From the NCBI RefSeq assembly GCF_000381825.1, contig NZ_KB907121.1:268001-332000 (forward strand): a stretch of DNA of 64,000 nt, written 5' to 3'. The translations under genes were made by a program, and so were the position numbers. Shown piece by piece: positions 33,668 through 43,339 of the stretch. Within the stretch, counting starts at the first letter, position 1. The number at the start of each line of letters is the position of its first letter. Origin of the DNA: Thioalkalivibrio sp. ALJT. Lineage in GTDB: Bacteria > Pseudomonadota > Gammaproteobacteria > Ectothiorhodospirales > Ectothiorhodospiraceae. Below the pieces are notes generated by a model. It saw only the letters and a list, made by a program, of their open reading frames with translations, ran no database searches and was not told the DNA's origin.

Positions 33668-34543
33668 ATGAACCCAATCGCGACCCGCCGCGAACCCGAC
33701 CCAACAACGCCCCGCGACCACTCCCCGCGCCAGCTCGGCCACCAGCACGAACCGGACAGTCAGCGTCTGCGGCTGCTCAGCTTCAATGCCCAGGTCGGCA
33801 TCCATTCCTCGCGGCTGCACCATTACGTGACCAACAGCTGGAAGCACGTGCTCCCGTACGGCGGGCGCATGGACAACCTCGACCGCGTGGCCCGCTTTAT
33901 CTCCGAATTCGATATTGTCGGCGTTCAGGAACTGGACGGTGGCAGCATTCGCAGCAATTTCGTCGATCTGGCGTCGTATCTCTCCGAACGCGCCCGGTTC
34001 CCGTACACCTACAACCGCATCAACCGCGACCTTGGCCAGTTCGCCAAGCACTCCCTCGCGCTGTTCTCGCGGCTGGAACCCGACCGGATCGAGATGCACC
34101 GCCTGCCCGGCGCCCTGCCCGGCCGCGGTGCGATCGAGGCCCGCTACGCGATGGGCGACGGCGAAGAACTGGTGCTGTTCCTCCTGCACCTGGCCCTGGG
34201 CAAGCGCACCCGCAAGTCCCAGCTGGCATACGTCGCCGAACACATCCAGGACCTGCCGCATGCGGTGGTCATGGGCGACCTGAACTGTCAGCAGGACAGC
34301 GAGGAACTGCGCCAGCTTGTCGCCCGTACCGGCCTGATGGAACCGATGGCCTGCCCCGCGACCTACCCCGCGTGGGACCCGCGCTTGGTATTCGACCACA
34401 TCCTGCTCACGCCGAACCTGCATGTGAGCGACGTGCGCGTCTATAACGTGGCCCTGTCCGATCACCTGCCAGTCGGGATCGAGATCGAACTGCCCCAGCG
34501 CCAGGCCCTGCATGAACCCGGCACCGCGGGGGCCGCCTCGTAG
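33668..34543 (+). CDS. Endonuclease/exonuclease/phosphatase family protein
   Basis: Cytoplasmic metal-dependent phosphoesterase of 291 residues with the DNase I/ExoIII fold. The motifs in order are LRLLSFNAQVGIH, IVGVQELDGG (metal-binding Glu), VVMGDLNCQQDS (Asp and Asn) and LSDHLPVGIEIEL (catalytic Asp-His). The first 35 residues are polar and likely disordered. There is no signal peptide. The substrate (DNA, phospholipid or sugar phosphate) cannot be judged. It sits 38 bases after alsS with AGGAG upstream. Confidence 0.86.
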   Translation: MNPIATRREPDPTTPRDHSPRQLGHQHEPDSQRLRLLSFNAQVGIHSSRLHHYVTNSWKHVLPYGGRMDNLDRVARFISEFDIVGVQELDGGSIRSNFVDLASYLSERARFPYTYNRINRDLGQFAKHSLALFSRLEPDRIEMHRLPGALPGRGAIEARYAMGDGEELVLFLLHLALGKRTRKSQLAYVAEHIQDLPHAVVMGDLNCQQDSEELRQLVARTGLMEPMACPATYPAWDPRLVFDHILLTPNLHVSDVRVYNVALSDHLPVGIEIELPQRQALHEPGTAGAAS

Positions 34544-34710
34544 CACAACACCGTTCCGGTCATCATCAGAAACCGATCGCCCCGCTGGCGGCACACCCGG
34601 CCTGGCCCCGGAAAAGCGCACGTGCCAATCCGGGTGCGTAGATGGATCGGTGTTTCTCTCATCGCGATCCGCGTTTACATTAGGTGACTCATCCTCCAGG
34701 CCCCGTCCCG
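34544..34710. other. Intergenic stretch with possible fragment of the dispersed repeat
   Basis: The right side, ending at GTGTTTCTCTC (34651-34661), resembles the termini of the MITE-like copies, and a CAGAAACCGATCG near 34567 could be the inverted counterpart. The interior is too short and diverged to be sure. A GTG at 34684 is an alternative start for the next gene. Confidence 0.25.
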
Positions 34711-35997
34711 ATGCCCGACAGCGACCTGCGCAAGACCGTCATCGAGCTCGAACGCTCACTGGACCGAGAGAAGGCCCTGCGGGACGCGACCCGCCGTGTG
34801 GCCCTGCGGTCGCTGGCGCTGGTAAGCGCCCACGTTCCTGCCCTTGAAGGCACGGTGCGCGATGTCAACCACGCCCTCGAACCGGGGGCCAGGGATATCG
34901 GCTGGCTGGACCGTCTGAGCGGCCAGCTTGCCGATGCCGTACGCTCCAGCGACCACAGCGAAGACCTTGCGGAGGCGATCCTTAACGTGGTCCACCGTGG
35001 CCTGCAGGGCTTCGAGTTCCTCGACTCCGAACTCGACGCCCTGACTCGGGCCGTCGATCACCGCGACAAAATGGAGATCGAACGCGCCCTTGGCCGACTG
35101 TTCGCGGTTCTGCATGACAAATGCCAGCAGGCCATGAGCGAACGCGAGGAGCTGACGCAGGTCGTCGGCGAGATCTGGCACCGACTGGAAGACGTGGACA
35201 CCGCGCTGTCGGAGGACGAGGCACGCGGCCAGCGTGCCCGCAAGTCGGTCTCCGAGCTGCACGCCGGGATCTCCGGAGACGTCGAGGACATCCGCGGCCG
35301 CGTTCTGAGCGGCAATGACCTCCCGACTCTGCGCCGCGAGGTCTCGCTCGGCCTCGACCGCATGATCACGCGAGTCAGTCACTTTCGCGACGCACAGGAA
35401 ACCGAACTGCGCGCAGCCGAGGAGCGCAACCGCGCCCTGCGCTCCAAGGGCCGCAGTCTGGAAGGCCAGGTACAGGCGCTGCGCAGCCGCCTGCAGCAGG
35501 CCCGCGCCGAGGCCTCCCGTGACAGCCTGACCGGCCTGCCCAACCGCAATGCCTTCGAGCAGCGCCTGCGCGAGCTGTCCGGGGCACTGGCACCAGGCGG
35601 AACGGCATCGCTACTGGTGTGGGACATTGACCACTTCAAGGCCATCAACGACCAGTACGGGCACTCCGCAGGCGACAAGGTCCTGCGCGCAGTCGCGGAG
35701 ATCCTCGCCGAAGGCGTACAGGAACCTGACTTTGTAGCACGCTACGGCGGCGAGGAGTTTGTAATGATCATCCACCGGGGACCGGACGCAGCCCATGCCC
35801 AGGCCGAGACCATCCGCCAGTCGGTGAGCCACCTGGTGGTGCGCGCCGGCAGCAAGCGGCTCAAGGTGACCATTTCCGCCGGTGTCACCGGGATCGATGC
35901 CAACGCCTCTCCCGAAGCCGTCTTCGATGCCGCCGACCACGCACTGCTGCAGGCGAAGAAACACGGGCGCGACCGAATCGAACGGGCCGGGTCATGA
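34711..35997 (+). CDS. Diguanylate cyclase with N-terminal coiled-coil domain
   Basis: Cytoplasmic GGDEF protein of 428 residues that would make cyclic di-GMP. The N-terminal 270 residues are charged and helical and end in a coiled coil (LRSKGRSLEGQVQALRSRLQQARAEA). This matches the DgcZ-like/DUF arrangement found in some pseudomonads. The catalytic domain starts SRDSLTGLPNRNAF and has a GGEEF active site. The inhibitory I-site position reads QEPD rather than RxxD, so product inhibition may be absent. No membrane segment is seen. The stop overlaps the next gene in ATGA. Confidence 0.9.
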   Translation: MPDSDLRKTVIELERSLDREKALRDATRRVALRSLALVSAHVPALEGTVRDVNHALEPGARDIGWLDRLSGQLADAVRSSDHSEDLAEAILNVVHRGLQGFEFLDSELDALTRAVDHRDKMEIERALGRLFAVLHDKCQQAMSEREELTQVVGEIWHRLEDVDTALSEDEARGQRARKSVSELHAGISGDVEDIRGRVLSGNDLPTLRREVSLGLDRMITRVSHFRDAQETELRAAEERNRALRSKGRSLEGQVQALRSRLQQARAEASRDSLTGLPNRNAFEQRLRELSGALAPGGTASLLVWDIDHFKAINDQYGHSAGDKVLRAVAEILAEGVQEPDFVARYGGEEFVMIIHRGPDAAHAQAETIRQSVSHLVVRAGSKRLKVTISAGVTGIDANASPEAVFDAADHALLQAKKHGRDRIERAGS

Positions 35998-36878
35998 GCG
36001 TGACACCGCACGTGATACTGGGCGAGGCCCTGTTCGACATCTTCCCGAACGGCGGCCGCGTACTCGGCGGTGCAGCGTTCAATGTGGCCTGGAACCTGCA
36101 CCAGCTGGGTGAAGCCGTGTGCTTCGTCGGAGGCATCGGGCGCGATGCCGATGGCGACCAGGTACGGGGGCGCATGACCGCGATCGGCATGGACACCCGC
36201 GGCCTCTACGCGCACCCCAGCGCACCGACCGGTCAGGTGCAGGTGACACTGGAGGACGGGGAACCGACCTACAGCATCGTGCCCGACCAGGCATACGATG
36301 ACCTCCCTGCGGCATGGGCCGAACAGCTCCCGGCCGACAGCCCCCTTCTGTACCACGGTACGCTCGCGCTGCGTACCGGCAATCGCGAGCTTCTGGAACG
36401 CCTGCGAACGCGCGCGCAACAGCGCTTCGTGGACGTCAACCTGCGCGCCCCGTGGTACGAGGCGGGCGATGTCCTCGCGCTGATGCGCGGGGCCGACGTG
36501 GTCAAGCTGAATACGGACGAAGCCGCGACGCTGGCACCGGATGTGGTCGCAGCGGAGCGCCCGGCGGCGCTCCTCGAACGCGCGGCCATCCGCTCCGCGC
36601 TGATCATCACGCATGGCGCCGACGGCGCCGGTATCCACACAGCCAACGGCCAGCACCACCACGCCCCGGCTCCCGCTGTCTCCGGCTTCCGCGACGCCGT
36701 GGGCGCCGGCGACGCCTTCGCCAGCGTCGCCATCATCGGCCTGCAAAACGCCTGGCCCTGGGCAACCACCCTGGAACGCGCCCTCCGCTTTGCCGCCGCC
36801 GTCTGCACCCTGCAGGGCGCCACCACCGACAACCCGGCCTTCTACCAGCAGGCCACGCGCGACTGGCCCCCGGCCTGA
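35994..36878 (+). CDS. PfkB family carbohydrate kinase (fructokinase-like)
   Basis: Ribokinase-fold sugar kinase of 294 residues. The N-terminal substrate motif is GGAAFNVAWNLHQLGE and the C-terminal catalytic motif is DAVGAGDAFASV with the active-site Asp. The start MSVTPHVILGEALFDIFPNGG resembles fructokinases. Its ATG overlaps the diguanylate cyclase stop by four bases, so the two are coupled. Possible roles include sucrose (osmolyte) turnover, as in halophilic and alkaliphilic relatives, but no sucrose gene is visible here. Confidence 0.87.
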   Translation: MSVTPHVILGEALFDIFPNGGRVLGGAAFNVAWNLHQLGEAVCFVGGIGRDADGDQVRGRMTAIGMDTRGLYAHPSAPTGQVQVTLEDGEPTYSIVPDQAYDDLPAAWAEQLPADSPLLYHGTLALRTGNRELLERLRTRAQQRFVDVNLRAPWYEAGDVLALMRGADVVKLNTDEAATLAPDVVAAERPAALLERAAIRSALIITHGADGAGIHTANGQHHHAPAPAVSGFRDAVGAGDAFASVAIIGLQNAWPWATTLERALRFAAAVCTLQGATTDNPAFYQQATRDWPPA

Positions 36879-36954
36879 AGACACGCCGGGACACAAAGAC
36901 CGCACGGCGCGGCATATCCCGCGCACGCGGCCCCCTCTACGGTACAGGACAGGG

Positions 36955-36972
36955 CGATCACCGACGTGATCG
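36955..36972. promoter_or_regulatory. Dyad upstream of the cupredoxin-like gene
   Basis: CGATCAC-CGAC-GTGATCG is a perfect 7-bp inverted repeat 30 bases before the next start codon. It could be an operator or a leader hairpin. No T-run follows. Confidence 0.4.
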
Positions 36973-37003
36973 TCCGTTCGAAAACAAAAGAGGAGGCATC
37001 ATC

Positions 37004-37390
37004 ATGAATCATTCAAGCCGTACACCCATCAGGGGCCTGGCGCTGAGCCTGGTACTGCCCCTGGCGCTGGCATTCTCGGCCACGGCAAGCGCCGAGGACG
37101 TCACCCGCATCCACCTGGAACAGCACAACGGCTATTTTGCCGCGGAACAAACCCTCGCCGACCTGAAGGCGGGTGAGTACGAGTTCGTGGTCACCAACAA
37201 AGCTGGCAAGGTCGCCGGCTTCCAGGTCCAGAATCACCGTACCGAGGAAACCCTGGCGATGTTCCCGCTGCAGCCGGGCGAGACTGGGTCGGCCCGAGTC
37301 ACGATCAGCGAGGACGGCTTCCGGTATCGCTGCCCGATCAACCCGACCCCTTGGTACGAGCTGGACAACGTCGGCCCCGCCGACGGCTGA
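37004..37390 (+). CDS. Exported cupredoxin-like protein
   Basis: Periplasmic protein of 128 residues with signal peptide (cleavage after ASA) and a strong AGGAGG ribosome site. The mature domain looks like a small beta sandwich. The sequence TRIHLEQHNGYFAAEQTLADLKAGEYEFVVTNKAGKVAGFQVQ ends in a FRYRCPINPTPWYEL loop. This resembles cupredoxin-like domains, with H in the first strand and one Cys near the end that could bind copper, but not all blue-copper ligands are present. It stands alone between hairpins. Function unknown. Confidence 0.6.
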   Translation: MNHSSRTPIRGLALSLVLPLALAFSATASAEDVTRIHLEQHNGYFAAEQTLADLKAGEYEFVVTNKAGKVAGFQVQNHRTEETLAMFPLQPGETGSARVTISEDGFRYRCPINPTPWYELDNVGPADG

Positions 37391-37403
37391 GCCGCCAGGA
37401 TAT

Positions 37404-37434
37404 CCGGGCCACACGGAAACCTCCGGTGGCCCGG
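37404..37434 (+). terminator. Hairpin after the cupredoxin-like gene
   Basis: CCGGGCCAC and its exact complement GTGGCCCGG enclose a 13-base loop, 13 bases after the stop. No T-run follows, so it may stabilise the transcript or weakly attenuate before the next gene. Confidence 0.4.
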
Positions 37435-37460
37435 GGTCCTGCGCACACGAGGAGACCTTC

Positions 37461-37913
37461 ATGGCCCTGCGACATACCTATTTTTCCGCAGCGGGTTTCA
37501 ACCCACTGCCGTATATCGACCGCTGGCTGCATCCCTATCGGCTGACCACTACCGTGACGCTCCGCGGCCGCACCGTCCGCATTCACTGGACGGACCGCGC
37601 GCTGGACGCCGTGGCAAACCGGACCGCACCGCTCTACGTCGAAATGCAGCTTTATTTCTCCTGCGTGGTGAAGAAGCGGGTGCTGTTTTACGAAACACTC
37701 CCCGCGTCCGATTTCATCGTGGCCGGCCCAAGGCTCCATGTGCGTGCCCGCACGGTGGAGTCCGATATCTGCTCACCCGAGGACTTCGCGGCCGGCTATC
37801 CCGCCCGCCGCGAACTCTCCAGTGCAGGGGCAATGCGCATGGTGCCACGTACCCTCTGGCTGGATTACCAGGGCGGCCAGTGGGTCGGCGAGATGGCCGT
37901 CGGCGATCCCTGA
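37461..37913 (+). CDS. Hypothetical cytoplasmic protein
   Basis: I do not recognise this 150-residue protein. It has a GAGGAGA ribosome site and codon use like its neighbours, so it is very likely real. The sequence is beta-rich and basic, with no signal peptide or membrane helix. Two cysteines occur (YFSCVVKK and ESDICSPEDF), and the start MALRHTYFSAAGFNPLPYIDRWL is hydrophobic. It lies between the cupredoxin-like gene and an FMN glutamate-synthase-like gene, neither of which points to a function. Confidence 0.7.
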   Translation: MALRHTYFSAAGFNPLPYIDRWLHPYRLTTTVTLRGRTVRIHWTDRALDAVANRTAPLYVEMQLYFSCVVKKRVLFYETLPASDFIVAGPRLHVRARTVESDICSPEDFAAGYPARRELSSAGAMRMVPRTLWLDYQGGQWVGEMAVGDP

Positions 37914-38034
37914 ACGCGCCACTCGGACCCCGGGACAGATCTCCCGGACGCTCGACCCTTACACTCGCGCACCGCTGCGCCAATATTCGGAGACCAATAC
38001 AGGCAAACGGGTACCACCCCGGAGAGAGGCCGCT

Positions 38035-39603
38035 ATGGGACAGTCCGGCTGGCTGATGGGTCTCATGGAGTTCATGTCGCTGCTGTTCATCTTCGTGGTG
38101 GGCAGCATCATCGCCGCGCTGCTGGTGGTCTATGTGATCGACCGCAGCCAGCGGACCCAGGCGATCCGCCGCAACTACCCCGTGATCGGCCGCCTGCGCT
38201 ACCTCCTGGAGCATCTCGGCAAGTTCTTCCGGCAGTACTTCTTTGCAATGGACCGCGAGGAACTGCCCTTCAATCGCTCGCAGCGCAGCTTTGTCTACCG
38301 GGCCTCCAAGGACCTGGACACCACCACGAGCTTCGGCTCCACACGAGATCTCGCTCCGGTCGGGTCGGTATTCTTCGTCAACTGCCCCTTTCCCACCCTG
38401 GCAACCGATGCAGCCGCCAGCGAGCCGCTCGTGATTGGCCCGCATTGCCCCCACCCCTATGCGGCGCGCTCACTCTTCAACATCTCGGGCATGAGCTATG
38501 GGGCCATCTCCCGACCCGCGGTGCAGGCCCTCGCACAAGGCGCCGCCCGCGCGGGCTGCTGGCTCAACACCGGGGAGGGCGGTCTGTCGCCTTACCACCT
38601 GGAGGCCGGATGCGATCTCGTGTTCCAGATCGGCACGGCCAAGTACGGGGTTCGAACCCCGGACGGGCAGCTGGATCATGACCAACTGCGGGAGATCGCC
38701 GCCCGGGCTTCGGTGCGCATGTTCGAGATCAAGCTGAGCCAGGGGGCCAAACCCGGCAAGGGCGGGCTGCTGCCAGGGCGCAAGGTCACCGAGGAGGTCG
38801 CGCGGATTCGCGGCATCCCGGTGGGCCTCGATTCCAGCAGCCCCAACCGCCACGTCGAGGTCGACAACGTGCCGGATCTGCTGGACCTGATTGCGGAGGT
38901 ACGCGCCACCACCGGCAAGCCCACCGGCATCAAGTTCGTGGTCGGGGCCTACGGCTGGCTGGAGACCCTGTGCGAGGAGATCCTCGAACGCGGTCCCGCG
39001 GCCGCACCCGACTTTGTAACCGTGGACGGGGCGGATGGCGGCTCCGGGGCCGCCCCCGGGGCCCTGATGGACAGCATGGGGCTGCCCCTGCACGAGAGCC
39101 TCCCGATGGTGGTCGACATCCTGGAGCACTACGCCCTGCGCGACCGGATTCGGGTGATCGCCTCCGGCAAGCTGGTCACGCCCACTGACATCGGCTGGGC
39201 GCTGTGCGTGGGGGCCGATTTCGCGGTGTCCGCGCGTGGCTTCATGTTCGCCCTCGGCTGCATCCAGGCCATGCAGTGCAACAAGGACACCTGCCCCACC
39301 GGCATCACCACCCACAATCCCCGCCTGCAGCAGGGCCTGGACCCAGCCCACAAGGCCGTGCGCGTCGCCCATTACATCCGCAACACCATCCATGAAGTCG
39401 AGGTGATCGCGCATTCCTGCGGCGTCCACGAACCACGCGAGCTGGAGCGTTTCCACGCCCGCATCGTCACCAGCCACGGGCAATCCGTCCCGCTGGACGC
39501 CTTCTATCCCGCACTGCGGGGCCGCCACCAGGGCCGCGATGCGCGGCCGGAGGTTGCACGCACAACCCCCGGCGGAGACCACCATCAGGGAAGCGCTGAA
39601 TAA
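38035..39603 (+). CDS. FMN-binding glutamate synthase family protein
   Basis: Protein of 522 residues with the FMN barrel of glutamate synthase but no glutaminase domain. An N-terminal membrane helix (FMSLLFIFVVGSIIAALLVVYV, about 13-34) anchors it. The barrel shows NISGMSYGAIS, NTGEGGLSPYH, FEIKLSQGAKPGKGG and VDGADGGSGAAP. Three cysteines with 3Fe-4S spacing follow (CIQAMQCNKDTC). Such stand-alone proteins are common but poorly understood; some may reduce other substrates. The start has GGAGAGAGG upstream. Confidence 0.88.
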   Translation: MGQSGWLMGLMEFMSLLFIFVVGSIIAALLVVYVIDRSQRTQAIRRNYPVIGRLRYLLEHLGKFFRQYFFAMDREELPFNRSQRSFVYRASKDLDTTTSFGSTRDLAPVGSVFFVNCPFPTLATDAAASEPLVIGPHCPHPYAARSLFNISGMSYGAISRPAVQALAQGAARAGCWLNTGEGGLSPYHLEAGCDLVFQIGTAKYGVRTPDGQLDHDQLREIAARASVRMFEIKLSQGAKPGKGGLLPGRKVTEEVARIRGIPVGLDSSSPNRHVEVDNVPDLLDLIAEVRATTGKPTGIKFVVGAYGWLETLCEEILERGPAAAPDFVTVDGADGGSGAAPGALMDSMGLPLHESLPMVVDILEHYALRDRIRVIASGKLVTPTDIGWALCVGADFAVSARGFMFALGCIQAMQCNKDTCPTGITTHNPRLQQGLDPAHKAVRVAHYIRNTIHEVEVIAHSCGVHEPRELERFHARIVTSHGQSVPLDAFYPALRGRHQGRDARPEVARTTPGGDHHQGSAE

Positions 39604-39831
39604 AGCCATCCCGGCTTTTTCAGCGCACGACAAGGCGCAGATCTCCACACCAGCGCGATCGGGTTCAGGGAGCCGCCAAGCCTGCGATAGGCGGGGAGAT
39701 GCCACAGCGTTCGACAGGGCTGGTATCCTCGCTGCCAGTAGACTGGCGGCCGCCAGGAAACACTGGATCAATGCACGCGGCCGCGCACGCTCTGTACCGG
39801 GCACGCCCCGACCGAGGATTCTGGAGGCCGC

Positions 39832-40197
39832 ATGAGCAGTACGCACCGTCCCACCGATATCCAGTTGCATCAGAAGTCGCGCATCCTGGAGCTGACCTAC
39901 GCCGATGGCTCGCATTTCGAGCTGCCCTGCGAATTTCTGCGCGTGTATTCGCCGTCGGCCGAGGTACGCGGGCACGGCAAGGGCCAGGAGGTGCTGCAGG
40001 TCGGCAAGGAGGATGTGAACATCACCGCGATCGAGCCGGTCGGAAACTACGCGGTGAAACTCGTGTTCTCCGATGCGCACGACACCGGCATCTACGACTG
40101 GGACTACCTGCACGAGCTCGGCACGAACCAGGAGCGTCTGTGGCAGGATTACCTCGATCGGCTGAAGGCGGCCGGCCACGAGCGCAAGACGCACTGA
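39832..40197 (+). CDS. DUF971 protein (gamma-butyrobetaine hydroxylase N-terminal-like)
   Basis: Small protein of 121 residues of the DUF971 family: [43 protein letters not shown] and [12 protein letters not shown]. Family members stand alone or join iron-sulfur carriers. This one lies directly before ubiE, the usual gammaproteobacterial position. The role is not established. The 228-base gap before it has only a weak AAGCC/GGCTT hairpin with T residues (39604-39622), which may terminate the previous gene. Confidence 0.9.
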   Translation: MSSTHRPTDIQLHQKSRILELTYADGSHFELPCEFLRVYSPSAEVRGHGKGQEVLQVGKEDVNITAIEPVGNYAVKLVFSDAHDTGIYDWDYLHELGTNQERLWQDYLDRLKAAGHERKTH

Positions 40198-40210
40198 CAA
40201 CGGCACATTG

Positions 40211-40960
40211 ATGAAAGAAGAACCCGGCAAGACCCACTTCGGCTACCAGACCGTCCCCGAGTCCGAGAAGGCCTCGCGGGTTGGCGAAGTCTTCCACTCG
40301 GTCGCCTCGCGCTACGACGTGATGAACGACCTGATGTCGATGGGCATCCACCGCGTCTGGAAGCGCTACACCCTGGAGCGCACCGGCCTGCGCCCGGGCA
40401 TGAAGATCCTGGATCTGGCCGGGGGCACCGGGGACCTGGCCGGGGCGTTTGCCCCGCGCGTCGGGCCCAAGGGGCAGATCGTGGTCTGCGACATCAACGC
40501 CTCGATGCTGGAGGCCGGGCGCGACCGCATGCTGGACGAGGGCCATGTGGGCAACCTCGACTTCGTGCAGGCGGATGCCGAACAGCTGCCCTATCCGGAT
40601 GACTATTTCGACCGCGTGACCATCGCCTTCGGCCTGCGCAACGTAACCCGCAAGGAGCGCGCGCTGGCCGAGATGCGCCGGGTGATCAAGCCGGGCGGGC
40701 GCGTGCTGGTGCTGGAGTTCTCCCAACCGATGGCGCCGTTGCGCCCGATCTACGATGTCTATTCGTTCAAGATGCTGCCACTGATGGGCAAGCTGGTCGC
40801 GAACGATGCGGACAGCTATCGCTACCTGGCGGAATCCATCCGCATGCACCCGGACCAGGAGACCCTGGCCGGGATGATGCGCGACGCCGGACTGGAACGG
40901 GTCGAATACGACAACCTGACCGGCGGCATCGTCGCACTGCACCGCGGCGTCAAACTCTAG
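40211..40960 (+). CDS. ubiE: Ubiquinone/menaquinone C-methyltransferase UbiE
   Basis: SAM-dependent methyltransferase of 249 residues that methylates carbon 2 of the ubiquinone ring precursor. The SAM-binding motif is [13 protein letters not shown]. The family signatures are [19 protein letters not shown] and [31 protein letters not shown]. The ATG at 40211 fits the family start; a TTG just before it is less likely. It is followed by ubiJ and ubiB, which act with it in the ubiquinone-synthesis complex. Confidence 0.97.
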   Translation: MKEEPGKTHFGYQTVPESEKASRVGEVFHSVASRYDVMNDLMSMGIHRVWKRYTLERTGLRPGMKILDLAGGTGDLAGAFAPRVGPKGQIVVCDINASMLEAGRDRMLDEGHVGNLDFVQADAEQLPYPDDYFDRVTIAFGLRNVTRKERALAEMRRVIKPGGRVLVLEFSQPMAPLRPIYDVYSFKMLPLMGKLVANDADSYRYLAESIRMHPDQETLAGMMRDAGLERVEYDNLTGGIVALHRGVKL

Positions 40961-40967
40961 CGTTGTC

Positions 40968-41591
40968 ATGGCCGAACCCATCGCACTACCCAGTCCGTTC
41001 GCGGCCCTGATCGAGGCCGTGCTGAACGAGCACCTGGCGAGCTCGCCGGAGCAGGACCGCGCGCGCCTGGCGGGGCGCGCAGTCGCCATCGTGATCGAAC
41101 CGCCGGGGCTGGCCTTTTCACTGGTCGGGGCTGCGGATCGTCTGCAGGTTTTCGGCGGTGTCGAGGACCCGGCGGATGGCACACTGGCAGGTTCGCCGCT
41201 GTCGCTGGCCGCGGCGCTGGGCCGCGACGACCGCTCCGGCCTGACCATCACCGGCGATGCCACTGTGCTGTCCGACCTGCAGCATGCGCTGCGCGATGCC
41301 GGCATCGACTGGGAAGGGCTGTTCGAGCGCTTTGCCGGCGCCGGGGCCGCCGGACCACTGCGCCACCTGCTGGATCAGGCCCGCGACGGTCTGCACCACC
41401 TCGGTCGCCGCTCCGCCGAGGATACCGCCGACTATCTGCGCGACGAACTCGAGTGGCTGCCGGCCGGCGGGGCCTTCGAGGCGTTTGCCGAAGACGTCGC
41501 CGAACTGCGTGATGGCGTCGCCCGACTGGATGCACGCCTGCGCCAGCTGGAAACCAGATCCGCCTCCGATCCCGACGACCGGCAGGCCTGA
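40968..41591 (+). CDS. ubiJ: Ubiquinone biosynthesis accessory factor UbiJ
   Basis: SCP2-domain lipid-binding protein of 207 residues that helps hold hydrophobic ubiquinone intermediates in the soluble Ubi complex. The N-terminal SCP2-like domain (about 15-110) is followed by a helical C-terminus ending in a coiled coil ([18 protein letters not shown]). The position between ubiE and ubiB is diagnostic. Its stop overlaps the ubiB start in TGATG. Confidence 0.9.
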   Translation: MAEPIALPSPFAALIEAVLNEHLASSPEQDRARLAGRAVAIVIEPPGLAFSLVGAADRLQVFGGVEDPADGTLAGSPLSLAAALGRDDRSGLTITGDATVLSDLQHALRDAGIDWEGLFERFAGAGAAGPLRHLLDQARDGLHHLGRRSAEDTADYLRDELEWLPAGGAFEAFAEDVAELRDGVARLDARLRQLETRSASDPDDRQA

Positions 41592-43276
41592 TGCGCCGCG
41601 CGCTCTACCGGGGGCTGCGGCTGTGGACCATCGCACGGGTCCTGGTGCGCTATCGCCTCGACGTCATCCTGTTCACGCTGAAGCCGCTGCGCCCGCTCAG
41701 CTTCCTGCTCTACCTCGCGCCCTGGAACTGGTTTCGCCGCACCGAAGGCACGCGCGGCGAGCGCATCCGCCGCGCGCTGGAGGATCTGGGGCCGATCTTC
41801 ATCAAGTTCGGGCAAATGCTGTCCACCCGCCGCGACCTGCTGCCGGACGACATCGCGATCGAGCTGGCACGCCTGCAGGACCGGGTACCTCCGTTCCCGT
41901 TCGAGCAGGCGCGCGCACTGATCGAAGCGGAACTGGAACGCCCGATCGAGATCGCCTTCGCCACGTTCGAAGACACCCCGATCGCCTCGGCCTCCATCGC
42001 CCAGGTGCACGCGGCCACGCTGCAGGACGGGCGCGAGGTAGTGGTCAAGGTCGTGCGCCCCGGCATCCTCAAGACCATCCGCGCCGATCTTGAGGTGATG
42101 CATCTCATCGCGGACCTGGCCGATCGCTACTGGTCCGAGGCCAGACGCCTGCGCCCGCGCGAGGTGGTGGACGAATACGAAAAGACCGTCACCGACGAGC
42201 TGGACCTGATCCGCGAGGGCGCGAACGCCACCGCGATCCACCGCAACTTCGAGGACAGCCACCTGCTGTACATCCCGGAGATCATCTGGGACTACACGCG
42301 CCGCAGCGTGCTGGTGATGGAGCGCATCGGCGGCATCCCGGTCGCGGATATCGCCGCGCTGCGCGAACGCAACGTGGACCTGCGGCGGCTGGCCGAACGC
42401 GGGGTAGAGATCTTTTTCACCCAGGTGTTCCAGCACAACTTCTTCCACGCCGACATGCACCCGGGCAATATCTTCGTCGATGCCACCCATCCGGACGACC
42501 CAACCTACCTGGCGGTGGACTTCGGCATCGTCGGCTCGTTGCTGGACTCCGACCAGCGTTACCTGGCGGAGAACTTCCACGCCTTCTTCAATCGCGACTA
42601 CCGACGCGTGGCCGAGCTGCATGTGGAATCCGGCTGGGTACCCAAGGACACCCGCGTGGACGAGTTCGAGGCGGCCATCCGCACCGTCTGCGAGCCGATC
42701 TTCCAGCGCCCGCTGGACGAAATCTCCTTTGGCCAGGTGCTGCTGCGCCTGTTCCAGACGGCGCGGCGCTTCAACATGGAGGTCCAGCCACAGCTGGTAC
42801 TGCTGCAGAAGACCCTGCTGAACATCGAGGGCCTGGGCCGCCAGCTCTATCCACAACTGGACCTGTGGACGACCGCCAAACCCTTCATCGAGGACTGGAT
42901 GCACGAGCGCATGGGCGCGCGCGCATTCATCCGCAATGCCCAGCAGCATCTGCCGCGGCTGCTGGCGCACCTGCCGGAACTGCCCGTACACCTGGAAAAG
43001 GCCCTGACGGTGGAAGAACAGCGAGCCGAGCGCGACGCCGCTTTGCGCCGCCAGATCCGGGAACTGGAAAACGGCCTGAAACGCCAGGCCCGTCGCCGCA
43101 ATGAGGGCTGGGCGGGCGCCGCCCTGCTGGCCCTGGCCGGCCTGGCAACCCAACTGGAGGTCCCCGCCTGGCAGGGGCTCCCGTGGCCGGTCTGGCCACT
43201 CGCCCTGATCGGCGCCGGCATACTGCTGTTCGGGCTGCGTCCCGGCCCGCGCCGCCGGTCCGTCACCGACGACTGA
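41591..43276 (+). CDS. ubiB: Ubiquinone biosynthesis atypical kinase/ATPase UbiB
   Basis: Membrane-associated protein of 561 residues of the ADCK/UbiB kinase-like family, required for ubiquinone synthesis. The family KxGQ motif is K72-F-G-Q75, the Ala-rich loop is [11 protein letters not shown], and the catalytic region includes [13 protein letters not shown] and VDFGIVGSL. The C-terminus has two hydrophobic helices ([14 protein letters not shown] and [15 protein letters not shown]) that anchor it. It overlaps ubiJ by one base and ends the ubi operon, convergent with sucB. Confidence 0.96.
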   Translation: MRRALYRGLRLWTIARVLVRYRLDVILFTLKPLRPLSFLLYLAPWNWFRRTEGTRGERIRRALEDLGPIFIKFGQMLSTRRDLLPDDIAIELARLQDRVPPFPFEQARALIEAELERPIEIAFATFEDTPIASASIAQVHAATLQDGREVVVKVVRPGILKTIRADLEVMHLIADLADRYWSEARRLRPREVVDEYEKTVTDELDLIREGANATAIHRNFEDSHLLYIPEIIWDYTRRSVLVMERIGGIPVADIAALRERNVDLRRLAERGVEIFFTQVFQHNFFHADMHPGNIFVDATHPDDPTYLAVDFGIVGSLLDSDQRYLAENFHAFFNRDYRRVAELHVESGWVPKDTRVDEFEAAIRTVCEPIFQRPLDEISFGQVLLRLFQTARRFNMEVQPQLVLLQKTLLNIEGLGRQLYPQLDLWTTAKPFIEDWMHERMGARAFIRNAQQHLPRLLAHLPELPVHLEKALTVEEQRAERDAALRRQIRELENGLKRQARRRNEGWAGAALLALAGLATQLEVPAWQGLPWPVWPLALIGAGILLFGLRPGPRRRSVTDD

Positions 43277-43339
43277 ACCCGCCACGACGGGCCCGGATGG
43301 TGCGACCGCAGGTGACTCCTGCAATCCTGCCGTGCGGGC

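Noticed and set aside
38646-38670. GGGGTTCGAACCCC, like a tRNA T-arm
   Set aside because: It lies inside the FMN glutamate-synthase-like coding sequence. No acceptor stem, anticodon arm or CCA fits around it.
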